The notes: generated from the sequence alone by a model not told the origin. A DNA stretch of 64,000 nt from Dugong dugon (GCA_030035585.1 CM057465.1:5679501-5743500); one strand, 5' to 3'. Numbered from the stretch's first letter, positions 10,202 through 21,101 are shown. Translations and numbers: made by a program.

Positions 10202-10615
10202 GGTATTTTCAATCAATTCCTATGCGTGTGAAAGCTGGACAATGAATAAGGAAGACAGAAGAAGAATTGATGCCTTTGAATTAAGGTGTTGGCAAAGAAC
10301 ACCAGCAGAAGAACAACAAATCTGTCTTGGAAGAAGTACAACCAGCATGCTCCTTAGAAGTGAAGACGGCAAGTCTCACATCCTTTGACACGTTATCAGG
10401 AGGGACCAGTCCCTGGAGAAGGACGTCATGCTTGGTAAGGTAAAGGGTCAGTGAAAGAGAGGAAGACCCTCAACGAGATGGACTGGCACAGTGGCTGTAG
10501 CAGTGGGGTCAAACGTAGCAATGATTGTGAGGACGATGCGGGACCCGGCACTGTTTTGTTCTGTTGTATGCAGGGCCACTATGAGTTGGAACCCACCTGA
10601 TGGCACCTAACAACA
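10202..10615 (+). mobile_element. RTE LINE fragment, right half
   Basis: Continues from 9188 (ttttcaatcaattcctatgc, gtgtgaaagctggacaatga) to the 3' tail gttggaacccacctgatggc. It has internal small deletions. Confidence 0.85.
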
Positions 10616-10751
10616 ACATAAGTGCTTACTTTGTGAAGCCAAATGTGATCAACATTCTCCTCTGAGTTCCCACAGCATCTTGGGCCTAATCCTGTGATGG
10701 CCCTAATTATACACATCTGTCTTTCCCACTAGACTGTAAGCTTCTTGAGGG

Positions 10752-11088
10752 TTGTTATCAGCTGCCATGGAGTCAGGCCCTGACTCGTGGAGACCCCAAG
10801 TACAACGGAAGGAAACGCTGCCTGGTCCTGCGCTATTCTGATTATCAGTTGCAGACCAGGCTGCTTTGATCCGTAAGCTTTTCACTGGCTGATTTTCAGA
10901 AGTAGGTCACCAGGCCTTTCTTCCTAGTCTGTCATAGTCTGGAAGCTCAGCTGAAACCTGTTCAGCATCCCAGCAACACGCAAGCCTCCACTGACAGGCC
11001 GGTGGTGGCTGCGCATGAGGTGCATCGGCCGGGAATAGAACCCGGGTCTCCAGCATGGAAGGCGAGAATTCTACTGAACCACCACTGC
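10752..11088 (-). mobile_element. tRNA-Gly-headed SINE
   Basis: On the minus strand: head gtggttcagtagaattctcg, ccttccatgctggagacccg, ggttctattcccggcc; body ttccagactatgacagacta; tail near 10755-10800 gcctgactccatggcagctg. The head is among the best tRNA-Gly matches in the window. Confidence 0.85.
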
Positions 11089-11095
11089 CCTCATC

Positions 11096-11490
11096 CTTGA
11101 GGGTTGGGAATGGATCTTTCTAGTTTTTGTGTTCACATTTCTAACACAATCCCTACTACGTAGCAGGTGTTCAATCCCTATTTCTCACAGTGAGCCCAGT
11201 GACTAGAACATAAGGAGCACTCACTGATGACTTACTCCATGCATAACGAGGTGACGGTTTGTGAGGACTCAGGTGAGCTCTGCCTCAGCGTCTATGACAA
11301 TCTTCCAGTTGGCAAAATGGCGCCCATAGTCAGCGTGCCCACTGGCAACACAGATGTGGTGGCTGTCTAGAACTCAAGTCCACACGACTCTACGCTGGAA
11401 AAGTGGCCAGAGACTTGCAGGGTGAATTATGATCATCTTAGGGACTTCAGAACAAACCTGCTAGAGGAAAAAATCTAAGTGTAATCTTGT
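11096..11490. other. Intron, no feature recognised
   Basis: Apparently unique sequence. At 11120-11215 there is a faint L2-like flavour (actacgtagcaggtgttcaa). Confidence 0.35.
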
Positions 11491-11491
11491 T

Positions 11492-11690
11492 ACTAGTTGC
11501 CATCGAGTTGATTCTGACTCACGGCAACCCCATGTGTGTCGGAGCAGAACTGCGCTCCCTAGGGTTTTCAAAGCTGTGACCTTTTGGAAGCAGACTGCCA
11601 GGCCTGTCTTCCGAGGCACCTCTGGGTGGGTTTGAAACGCCAACCCTTCAGTTAGTAGTCGAGCGCTTAACCATGCACGCCGCTCGGGTG
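11492..11690 (-). mobile_element. AfroSINE
   Basis: Antisense: gttgccatcgagttgattct, cctagggttttcaaagctgt, gtcgagcgcttaaccatgca. Confidence 0.85.
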
Positions 11691-13440
11691 TAATAGTGAA
11701 CAACAAAGACCCACGTTGGCAGGGGGACCACGCTGGCAAGGGTGACTTGGAGAGTGGAAGCAACTGCTTACCATCACACTTCTCGGGGGACACCCCTGAT
11801 GTTCCTCACGTGTGCGCATGGCCCTGGCTTGGGGCCTGGCACAGATGGGCACTCAAAGAAGGAAAGGAACGAATTGACTTTAATGAAGTTGGGTAGAGGA
11901 ATGAATGGCGTATCTCTACCTTAGCCGCAGCAAGTAGGGAACCTGGGAGGTGTAATGCAGTAAACTGAATAAGGTACTTTGAAGAAAGAGTAAAGACGTT
12001 CAGTCATCTGACTAGACAAAAGGAAGATGAAGGCTGACCGCTTCATCCTAAGTTCCTGTGTCTCACCATCCCGACGCCCCTAGCTTATTGGCAGAGTTTC
12101 TTAGACCACAAAAGCCCTTTGTAAATATTTTATGAAATTCAAAATGAAATATGAGGTAGCTTGGTAATTGTCCCAACTATCAAAACATTTTTATAAACTA
12201 TGAAATCAGATCCTTGAGAAAAAGAACCAATGGAACTGGGTGTGAATTTTCACACCCAGAATGTATATTTGACATAAAAGCCTCCCAGTATTTACAAACA
12301 TGTCTACTTATTTTTTACTCATTATCAGTTTATAACACACCCTAATTTACTGTATTATAAAAATTCTCTCAGACTATCACTTAATATGCTTGCAACACCA
12401 CCCTACAGAAATGTTTACTTTGCTAAATTAAGTCTGCTAACGCTTCCTTCAGTGACTTAAAGGCAAAAGATGGAATTTTTGTCCAGTGAGAACATTTACG
12501 CAGCAGGTAGGCAGCTATGGGACAATGTGTTTTTCTGTTTTCCACCAACTCTAATTCCCTACTCTGTCAGATTCTTTATACTATTCCATATACTTTTTAG
12601 ATGTTATATTTAATATTTATGAGTCTTTTAGCTCAATTTGCTGGAGCAGGGTATAAAATGACATTTTGGAATTAACGAAGAAAGCTCCAAGCCCTCTGCA
12701 CCCTCACCTTGCACCACAGGAGATGAAGCATTACCACTTGCAAATGATTAACACACTAATGAACTAAGTACAGAAAATGCCCACAGAAACTCTTACTCTA
12801 AAACAGAAGGAGAAAGTATCAGAGTATAAACACAGTAAAAAGCTGGTGACTATGCATTTTAATGAATTAAATCCAACACATTTTAAGCAGTTTGCACATC
12901 ACAGAGGTTTAACTAGAGGTATCTAGATCTTTCCCAACAACGCCTAAGGCAAGTACACTTGAAATTTCATCATCAAAAGAATTTGGCACAGTGAAAATGA
13001 GTTAAAGCCCAATATGGCTTTGTGTTACGAAGAGTAACATTGAGCCACTATACCTTTATCCCAGCCATTTCCAAGGCAAACCCCCTCCAGCTCTTACACA
13101 AAGTTCACATCCAATCGTAGGATCTAACAGCGTTGACGATTTCCATTTCGTATCCAGCACTTCGTTTCATTTTCCTGAAAGGATGCCGCTATTGTTTTTA
13201 AATATAACCTTACCTTTGTGGGTGGTGACACCAATAACTAAAGGAAGGCTGGACACATTTGACGTCACTGAGTCAGATCCATGTAGGCTAAGGAGCTGGT
13301 CACAGGGGTCTAAGCCGGCTGAAATGATGACCTTATAGCAGTGAGGACTATGCTGGGGATGGACCTGGGAGATGGCGGAGAATGCAACCAAGGGCCAGTT
13401 ACAAAACTGGATGGAACACACACTTCACAGGGACAACCTA
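11691..13440. other. Repeat-poor intron block
   Basis: About 1.75 kb in which I recognise no transposon. AT-rich at 12110-12660 and 12800-13060. No coding character. It is one of only two long repeat-poor stretches in the window. Confidence 0.45.
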
Positions 13441-13445
13441 GAACA

Positions 13446-13641
13446 ACGAGCGTCTGGGTGGCACAAACAGTTACGTCATTGACTGTTAGCTGAAAGGTTG
13501 CCAGTTTGAATTCACCCAGAGGCGCCTGGGAAGCCAGGCCTGCTGATCCGCTTCTGAAAGGTCACAGCCTTAAAAGCCCCACGGAGCAGTTCTACTCTGC
13601 AGCACGAAGTTGTTGGGAGTTGGAATCCACTTGACAGCAAC
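13446..13641 (+). mobile_element. AfroSINE body, interrupted by an LTR
   Basis: Head cgtctgggtggcacaaacag through tail ggaatccacttgacagcaac. Its CAA-rich tail continues at 14211-14236, beyond the LTR at 13642-14210. Confidence 0.85.
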
Positions 13642-14210
13642 TGTCTTCGTCCTCTAGTGCTGCTATAACAGAAATACCACAAGCGGATGGCTTTAACGAA
13701 GAGAAATTTATTCTCTCACAGTCTAGGAGGCTAGAAGTCCAAATTCAGGGCGCCAGCTCCAGGGGAAGGCTTTTTTTCTCTCTCTGCTCTGGAGGAAGGT
13801 CCTTGTCACCAATCTTCCCCTGGTCTAGGAGCTTCTCTGTGTGGGAACCCCGGGTCCAAGGGATGCACTCTGCTCCCAGGGCTGCTTTCTTGGTGGTATG
13901 AGGTCCCTCCTCTCTGCTCACTTCCCTTTCCTTTTATCTCTTGTAAGATAAAAGGTGGTACTAGGCCACACCCCAGAGAAACTCCCTTTACATTGGATCA
14001 GAGATGTGACCTGAGCAAGAGTGTTATATCCCAACCTAGTCCTCTTTAACACAATCCAATTTTGCCTTATTAACCACAGGTAGAGATTAGGATTTACAAC
14101 ACACAGGAAAATTACATCAGCCACAAAATGGAGGACAACCACCCAATACTGGGAATCGAAGCCTAACCAAGTTGACATATATTTTTGGGGGCACAATTCA
14201 ATCCCTGCCA
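13642..14210 (-). mobile_element. MaLR-like LTR 1, inserted in an AfroSINE
   Basis: Solo LTR read on the minus strand from tggcagggattgaattgtgc to agcactagaggacgaagaca, with TG...CA ends. Plus-strand landmarks are ctgctataacagaaatacca, gaagtccaaattcagggcgc, gagcttctctgtgtgggaac. The flanks GCAAC (13637-13641) and GCAAA (14211-14215) form a 5-base duplication with one mismatch. The structure resembles ERVL-MaLR LTRs. Confidence 0.75.
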
Positions 14211-14236
14211 GCAAAAAAACAACAACAACAACAACT
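14211..14236 (+). repeat. AfroSINE tail displaced by the LTR
   Basis: Reads aaaacaacaacaacaacaac, the expected CAA tail of the AfroSINE at 13446-13641. Confidence 0.75.
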
Positions 14237-14245
14237 TACTGGATA

Positions 14246-14450
14246 TAGTGGCCCCTGGGTGGTGCAAACAGTTAACGTCAGGCTGCTAACCAAAAGGTTG
14301 GAGGCCCAAGTCCACCCAGCGGCACCTTGGAAGAAAGACCTGGCAATGTACTTTTGAAAAGTCAGCCACTGAAAACCCTATGGAGCCATTCTACTCTGAC
14401 ACACAGGGTCACCATCAGCTGGAAAGACTCAACAGTAACTGGTTATACTG
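14246..14450 (+). mobile_element. AfroSINE
   Basis: gcccctgggtggtgcaaaca, ctgctaaccaaaaggttgga, ggaaagactcaacagtaact. Confidence 0.85.
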
Positions 14451-14668
14451 GATACATACTCATGACTGGCAAACCTTAGAAGGCTTATTATTTTCAGAGT
14501 GAAGCTGATCTTCACATTTGGGGTGGGGGTCTATGTTTTGTGAACATTCGTAACACACACTTTGAGTAGCGCCTCAGCTAATAACGGTGATTCACAGTGG
14601 AGAACCCAATGAGGCAATCTGAGCCCTGAAGGAACCCCAGGCCCAGGGCAGTGTGTGTGTGAGTGTGT

Positions 14669-14710
14669 GGAGGAGGAGGAGGAGGAGGAGGAGGAGGAGG
14701 AGGAGGAGGG
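14669..14710. repeat. (GGA)n microsatellite
   Basis: About 14 uninterrupted GGA units preceded by a GT-rich run (14651-14668). It yields artefactual poly-Gly, poly-Glu, poly-Arg and poly-Pro frames. Confidence 0.95.
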
Positions 14711-14789
14711 TGGGAACAAAGAGAGGAAGGAAGGGAAAGGGGAAGCCATATGCATGCGCACTCCGTGGGCCAGGCCCTCAGAGAAGTCA

Positions 14790-14945
14790 CATGTGTCACC
14801 TGCTTTCGTCTTTCCAACACCAGGGCAGGGTTGCCACCGTCCCATGGACAGAGCAGGAAACGCAGAGGCTCAGCGAGGCAAGGAACTTCCCCAGCTCGTA
14901 GAGGAAGAGACACAGATAAGCAAAGGCTGCAATGCTGTGTGATGG
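14790..14945 (+). repeat. MIR fragment
   Basis: cccatggacagagcaggaaa, cgcagaggctcagcgaggca, aggaacttccccagctcgta follow the MIR core. Confidence 0.6.
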
Positions 14946-15196
14946 GTCCTGTGACACAGGCAATCCTGGAGGGGTGGGGAAGGCCTCATAAAGGACTGTA
15001 CGCTCAAGGTGAAGCTGGAAAGGTAACAAGAAATTCAACAGAAAAAAAAAAAAAAAGATGGAAAAAGGAAAAGGGAACAGCACGTGTGTGTGTACATATG
15101 GCCTAAACCATTGCTGAGTACCTTGTTGGGGTGGCTGGACAATCCACTTTGAGAGCTGCATTGGTTATGTTACCGCGTAACAAACCACTCCAAAAT

Positions 15197-15560
15197 TTGT
15201 TAGGTGCTGCTGAGTTGACTTCAACTCATCGTAACCCTACGTATAACGAAACGAAACCCTGCCTGGTCCTGTGCCATCCTCACAATCGTTATGTTTGAGC
15301 CCATTGTTGCAGCCACTGTGTCAATCCATCTCATTGGGGGTCTTCGTCTCTTTCGCTGACCCTCGGCTTTACCAAGCATGATGTCCTTCTCCAGGGTCTG
15401 GTCCTTCCTGATAACATGCCCAAAGTATGTGAGACAAAGTCTCCCCATCCTCGCTTCTAAGGAGCACTCTGGCTGTACTTCTTCCAAGACGGATTTGTTC
15501 GTTCTTCTGGCCGTCCATGGGATATTTGATCTTCTTCGCCAACACCTCCACCTGGTACAG
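15197..15560 (-). mobile_element. RTE LINE 3' end
   Basis: Antisense copy of the RTE tail and C-terminal coding end: gttaggtgctgctgagttga, cattgttgcagccactgtgt, accaagcatgatgtccttct, catgggatatttgatcttct. Confidence 0.85.
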
Positions 15561-15574
15561 TCAAAACTGAATGG

Positions 15575-16510
15575 GGCTTAAAACTACAACTACTTTATTT
15601 GGTCACAATTCTGTGGGACAGCGAGTTGGGCTGGGCCAGTGGGGAGGGCCTTGTGCTAGTTTTGCCGGGCATAACTCATATGGTTGTAGTCATTTGGGGG
15701 TTTGTTTAAGACGCCTGGCGATTTGTGCTGGCTGTGGTTGGGTCTCTCCCAGCCCGTGGTCCTTCCTCCTCGCAGAGGCTAGCTCAGGCTTCTTAGGCGG
15801 CAGCCTTGCAAGAGGGTGAAGGCAGAAAAGACAAGGTGCCCTAAGGCCTTTTTCGGAAGTTCTAGGATGTGTTCTGTTGGTCAAAGCAAGCCACGAGGCC
15901 AGTCTAGATTCAAGGGTGTGGAAACCAACTCCATTTCTGGATGGGAGGAGCTTCAAAGAACGTGTGACTGTGCTCCACCAGAGGGGGAAGGGGCAAGAGA
16001 CAGAGGTGGAGAAGTAGAAGAGGCTGGCAGTGCCAATCACGGCGATCACTCATCGAGTTACGGAGCTTGGACTTTACCCTAAAAGCACTCAGGAGCCACG
16101 GAAGAGTGTGAAGCGGGAGAGGGCTGTTTTGGCAGGAAGTGGTGTCTAGATTTAAAGGAGACAAGTCTAGAAACACAACACTCCTTAAGGGGCCGTTATA
16201 ACAGTCCCAGTAAGGGTGACACCTCTGGGAGCTGGTATGTGGAGCGGCGGAGGCTGGAAGAGGATACAGAGCTAACACTGACCGGACGAGGGATTCGGGA
16301 CTGAGTCTAGGATGAACCCATACTCCACCCAAGGTAACTGGGTGGATGACATGACGTCCAGTGAAATCCAGAACATACGGAGAAGAGTGGGTTTTGGGGT
16401 GGGGAGAGTTAAGGCAGGTGGGAAGATGAAGAGATCATCTTTAACCTAGTGTTGAAGGTATTGACGGACATACAGGCTCGGCCTCCCTGAACCTCCTTTC
16501 CTCCTCTGAG
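15575..16510. other. Intron with possible old repeat pieces
   Basis: 15575-15690 (ttaaaactacaactacttta, gtcacaattctgtgggacag) resembles an old MER-type element. 16060-16200 may be another old repeat. Neither is firm, and no gene is visible. Confidence 0.3.
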
Positions 16511-16519
16511 AAGTAAAAT

Positions 16520-16608
16520 AAAAACAATTGCCTTCAAGTCAATTCCAACTCATGGCGCCCCCATGTGTGTCAGAGCAGAACTGTGCACCACAGGGTTTTC
16601 AATGGCTG
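16520..16608 (-). mobile_element. AfroSINE outer copy, left half
   Basis: Antisense tail and body (aacaattgccttcaagtcaa, cagagcagaactgtgcacca). Split by an inner AfroSINE; continues at 16857-16943. Confidence 0.8.
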
Positions 16609-16621
16609 TAATCTTGCAGAA

Positions 16622-16843
16622 AGGACCCTGGGTGGCACAGATGGTTAAGCTTAACTACTAACCGAAAGGCTGGCACTTCGAACCCATTCAGAGGCACCTT
16701 GGAAGAAAGGCCTGGTGATCTGCTTCTGCAAGGTCACAGCCTTGAAAACACCCTATGAAGTGAAGTTCTACTCTGTACACATGGGACTGTCATGAGTTGG
16801 AATCAACTTGATGGCAACTGGTTTTTTTTTTTTTTTTTTTTTT
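16622..16843 (+). mobile_element. AfroSINE inserted inside another AfroSINE
   Basis: gaccctgggtggcacagatg to gatggcaactgg, followed by about 22 T. The flanks TAATCTTGCAGAA (16609-16621) and TAATCTTACAGAA (16844-16856) form a 13-base duplication with one difference. Confidence 0.85.
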
Positions 16844-16856
16844 TAATCTTACAGAA

Positions 16857-16943
16857 GTAGATCACCAGGCCTTTCTTCTGTAGAGCTGCTGGGTAGATTC
16901 AAACTGACAACTTTCAGTTAGTAGTCAAGCACTTAACCATAAA
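16857..16943 (-). mobile_element. AfroSINE outer copy, right half
   Basis: Continues gtagatcaccaggcctttct through agtcaagcacttaaccat. Confidence 0.8.
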
Positions 16944-17147
16944 CCAGTTGCCACTGAGTTGACTGTGACTCTGACTCACGGTGACCCCACCTGTGTTAGA
17001 GTAGAACTGTGCCCATAGGGTTTTAAATGGCTGATCTTCTGGAAGTAGATCACCAGGCCTTTCTTCCAAGGCAATCTGGGTGGACTAGAAAACCTCTAAC
17101 CTTTAGGGCAGCAGCTGAGTAGTTAACCGTTTACACCACCCTGGGAA
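16944..17147 (-). mobile_element. AfroSINE
   Basis: accagttgccactgagttga, tagagtagaactgtgcccat, gtttacaccaccctgggaag. Confidence 0.85.
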
Positions 17148-17264
17148 GGAAGGATGATTCACTGGTGTTCACCTCATTCGGTTATCATCACCAGCAGCAT
17201 CCAGGGAAGATGCCAAGGACGCCAGTCTAGTGCTCAGGGGAGAGGATGGGGCTAGAAATTATAG

Positions 17265-17400
17265 ATTCACCAGGGCTGTGACCTTGAATATGTCACCACG
17301 GTTCTCTGAATCTCTGTTTCAACAAACGTAAGTCGGGCTAATAATGTCTACCTGGCAAAGTTGTCTTGAATGTTTGGAGAACAGCAGGCACATGGTTGCG
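17265..17400 (+). repeat. MIR fragment
   Basis: gctgtgaccttgaatatgtc, tctctgaatctctgtttcaa, gggctaataatgtctacctg match MIR order. Confidence 0.6.
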
Positions 17401-17944
17401 GTCTTCCCTCCTACTTAGGGTGAATCCCTGCCACACCCACCCCTTATCCTTATCAGGCTGTTCCCCCTGCCCGGCCGGTCCCCCCATCCTTTCACCTCGC
17501 TAACTTGTAGTTCTTACGTCCTGGTTCCTCATATGTGTCATCAGTATCATGTGTGACCCTCTAGCAACACCTTTATTAAATGGACGTGACATGTCTGTGT
17601 CTTCCTGTTTACTCAGCGGTGAAGTCCACAAAGGCAGGGCCATGTCTTATTCAAGTCACTGCACAAAATACACACTCAGATGACCTGAGCTGATCCAGAC
17701 CCAGAAGGGGAAGAGAAAAAGGAAATTCATATGAGAACCTACACGTAACCAAGAACAAATGCCTGAGACAATGAAGGACTTGGTGTGACTTAAAGGAAGC
17801 GATACAGTATAAAGCACATGACTCCAGGCTGGCGAAAGCACGCAGTCCCTGAGCGGGTTTCCATTCTGCCAGTCCTCAGAGTCTAGTTTCAGACAAAGGT
17901 GCGACATTGGCTTTGAAGGAAAGAGAAAAGTATTTTTCACTTTA
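17401..17944. other. Intron, partly L2-like
   Basis: 17550-17660 (gtgtcttcctgtttactcag, aaggcagggccatgtcttat) has an L2 flavour. The rest is unassigned. Confidence 0.35.
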
Positions 17945-18361
17945 TCTTTCTTTAAAATAATATTTTATTATGTGTTTTTTGTGAAAGTTTACACAGCAAA
18001 TTAGGTTTCCATTTAACAATTTCCATGCATATTGTTGAGTGACATTGGTTACATTTTTCACACTGTATCAACATTCTCATTATTTCCATTTTGGTTGTTC
18101 TGTTTCCGTTAATCTAGCTTCCCTGTCCCCCCTTACCTTCTCATCTTTGCTTTAGGGTACATGTTGACTATTTTCTCTCATATAGATTATTTTTTAAAGG
18201 AACACAGTACTCACAGGTGATACTGTTTATTTTATGAACCAATCTGTTATTTAGCTAAAAGGTGACCTCCAGGAGTGGTTTCAGTTCCAAGTTGAAACGG
18301 TATCTCAGGGCGGTAGTCTCAGGGGTTCCTAGAGTCCCTACCAGTCCAGTTAAGTCTGGCC
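17945..18361 (-). mobile_element. L1 3' UTR (outer copy, 3' part)
   Basis: Antisense 3' end starting at tttaaaataatattttatta and including acacagcaaattaggtttcc, gtatctcagggcggtagtct. Split at 18361 by a younger copy; continues at 19071. Confidence 0.7.
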
Positions 18362-19060
18362 ATTTTTTTTCTTTTCCCAAACATTTTTTTAAAATTGTGC
18401 TTTAAGTGTAAGTTTACAGTTCAAGTTAGTCTCTCATACAAAAATTTATAAATACATTGTTATGTGACCCTAGTTGCTCTCCCTATACTGTGACAGCACA
18501 TTCCTCCTTTCCACCCCGGATTTCCCATGTCCATTCAACCAGCTCCTGACCCGCTCTACCTTCTCATCTCACCTCCGGACAGGAGCTGCCCATTTAGTCT
18601 CACGTACCTACTTGAGCTAAGAAGCACACTCTTCACGAGTATCGTTTTATGTCCCACAGTCCAGTCTAATCTTTGTCTTTAGAGCTGGCCTCGGGAATGG
18701 TTTTAGTTTTGGGCTGGGAGTCTGGTGGCCATGTCTTCTGGGGTCCCTCCAGTCTCAGACCATTAAGTCTGGTCTTTTCACTAGAATTTGAGTTCTGCAC
18801 CCCACTTTTTTCCTGCTCTGTCAGGGACTCTCTGTCGTGTTCCCTGTCAGGGCAGTCATTGGTGGTAGCTGGGCACACCATCTGTCTAGCACTTCCGGTC
18901 TCAGGCTGATGGAGTCTTCTCGTATACGTGGCCCTTTCTGTCTCTTGGGCTAATATTTTCCTTGTGTCTTTGGTGTTCTTCATTCTCCTTTACTCCAGGT
19001 GGGTTGGGACCAACTAATGTATCTTAGATGGCCGCTCACTAGCTCTTAAGACCCCAGATG
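18362..19060 (-). mobile_element. Younger L1 3' UTR inserted in an older one
   Basis: 699 bases with a poly(T) start (poly(A) on the minus strand) at 18362-18395, 5'-truncated. Flanked by the perfect 10-base repeat AAGTCTGGCC at 18352-18361 and 19061-19070. Confidence 0.8.
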
Positions 19061-19070
19061 AAGTCTGGCC

Positions 19071-19600
19071 TTTTTTAAGAATCTGAGTTTTGTTCTACCA
19101 TTTTTCTCCCATTCTATCCAGGACCATCTATCATGCCCCTGGTCAGAACGGTTGGTAGTGGCAGCCAGGCACCATCTAGTTCTTCTGGTCTCAGGCTAGA
19201 TAAGGCTGTGGTTTGGGTGGGCTATTAGTCCTGTAGACTATTTTGCTCTTTGAGTCTTTGGTTTCCTTCTTTCTCTTTTGCTCCAGATAAATACAGACCA
19301 GTAGTTGTATTTTAGATGGCCATTCACAAGCTTTTAAGACCTCAGATGCTACTCAACAAACTAGGATGCAGAACATAAACTTTATGAACTATGTCAATTG
19401 ATCCAGTTGTCCCACAAGACTATGGTCCTAAGCCTTCAAACCCAGTAAACCAATCCCTTGAGGTATTTGGTTATATCTAGAAAGTATCCATAACTGTGAC
19501 CCCTAGTGCTCACTTTTTGTTTCACTTCTTCTCATGCCAACCCTATGGAAGTACAAATCTGCTCAAGACCAACAGCAACCAAGTAGAAAGCCAACCACTC
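19071..19600 (-). mobile_element. L1 3' UTR (outer copy, continued)
   Basis: Continues ttttttaagaatctgagttt, gaacggttggtagtggcagc, and ccagttgtcccacaagacta; the end near 19600 is vague. Confidence 0.65.
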
Positions 19601-20020
19601 TGGGTGCAGCACTATATCCTGAAGGTTAGTTTTGGCTTATAGCTTCAGGAAGTTGATAAAGAGATGTGTCCATGCTTTTAAACCTTTTCTCCTTGAACTT
19701 TCTTCCTCAGTTTTTAGCTTTAGCCAACGAGACTGCGTTTTACCAGAGCAGACAAGTTCTCAATGCACTTGCATCTCTTCAAAGTCGGACGAAAGGCACA
19801 TCGAAAGAGCGGAAGACCAGGGCCAACAACAGAGCTCGAGAGCAAGGCAATGTGAAGGTAGAATGCTTCACGGTCCATTTCTTAAAGTTACAGGAAATGC
19901 CAAACAACAGCGATGTTCTGAGCATGGGGGCCCACTTGCGCCACATGGGAAGGGTCCAGGAATTCATCCTTAGCCCTTCTGTAACGTGCTAAAAATAATA
20001 GCTTTACAAATGTGATTCAA
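19601..20020 (+). other. Unassigned stretch with a 108-codon open frame
   Basis: An open frame spans 19666-19992 (starts MSMLLNLFSL, contains ANETAFYQSRQVLNALASLQ). I recognise neither a repeat nor a protein family. No splice signals or poly(A) signal make a convincing exon. It may be chance. Confidence 0.2.
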
Positions 20021-20399
20021 CCTCCTGCAAGGTGAAAAACATGTTTATAACAATTTCAGAAGTGATAAGACTAAGGTTGTTGTGGCTAGCTGACATCAAG
20101 TTAGCTGTGACTCATGGAGGCTTTATCTACAGCAGAAATGTGGCCCCATCCTGCACCATCTTCATAGTACAAGGTCAACAGGTATGTGACCAAGCCTCCT
20201 GAGTGTTCTGCCTTCCGCTTTCCCTAGAATCCAAGATGCTGTCAGTGGAATGGATGGAGGCTCGCTTGTCTTCATTCTGTGTTGTTGCTCTACAGCAAAT
20301 TAGATAGCAGTAAGAAAATACCCCAAAACCTGAGGTGCTTAACATAATATTTTCATTGTTTTCTCAGTTCTTATTCATCCTTCACCATATGGGTACCCC

Positions 20400-20613
20400 C
20401 CCCAAAAAAAAAAAAAAACCCAATGCTGTCGAGTCGATTTCAACTCATAGTGACCCTACAGGACAGAGTAGAACTGCCCCATAGGGTTTCCAAGGCTAAA
20501 TCTTTATGGAAGCAGACTGCCACCTCTTTCTTCCCCGGAGTGGATGGTGGGTTCACACTGCCAACATTTCAGTTAGCAGCTGAACACTTAACCACTGCGC
20601 CACCAGGGCTCCA
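20400..20613 (-). mobile_element. AfroSINE
   Basis: Starts with about 14 A at 20404, then ccaatgctgtcgagtcgatt, gaactgccccatagggtttc, ccactgcgccaccagggctc. Confidence 0.85.
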
Positions 20614-20835
20614 CCATACGGATAAGGAGGGTAGAAAAGCAAACACTTCTTTTCTTCAGCAGTTCTGTTTAGTAGTTAATTGACACTGCAAGACTATAAT
20701 TTTGTTTCTATAGTCACCAAGCAACTCCTCAATTTTATCAACGTGTGCAAGAACTCTATGAGGCACTTTGGGAGACAGCCAGACACTTATCTAAGGAATT
20801 ACAAAATAACTGCAGGATGGGGATGGGCTGTTCTT

Positions 20836-21101
20836 GTTGCTGTCAGGTGCCCTCAAGTCGGTTCCAACGCATCGTGACTGCGTGTACTACAGAATGAAAC
20901 ACTGCCCAGTCCTGCCCCATCCTCACAATCATTGTTAGGCTTAAGCCCATTGTTGCAGCCACTGTGTCAATCCATCTCATTGAGGGTCTTCCTCTTTTTC
21001 ACTGACCCTCTACTCTACCAAGCATGATGTCCTTCTCCAGGGACTGATCCCTCCTGACAACATATCCAAAGTATGTGGTATGTAGTCTCACCATCCTTGC
21101 T
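20836..21101 (-). mobile_element. RTE LINE 3' end
   Basis: ttgttgctgtcaggtgccct, cattgttgcagccactgtgt, accaagcatgatgtccttct; 5'-truncated. Confidence 0.85.

Noticed and set aside
14578-15106. Frames with poly-Gly, poly-Glu, poly-Arg and poly-Pro
   Set aside because: Produced by the GGA microsatellite.
20040-20270. Possible extra RTE-like tail (gtgactcatggaggctttat)
   Set aside because: Resemblance to the RTE 3' end is too weak to separate from chance.
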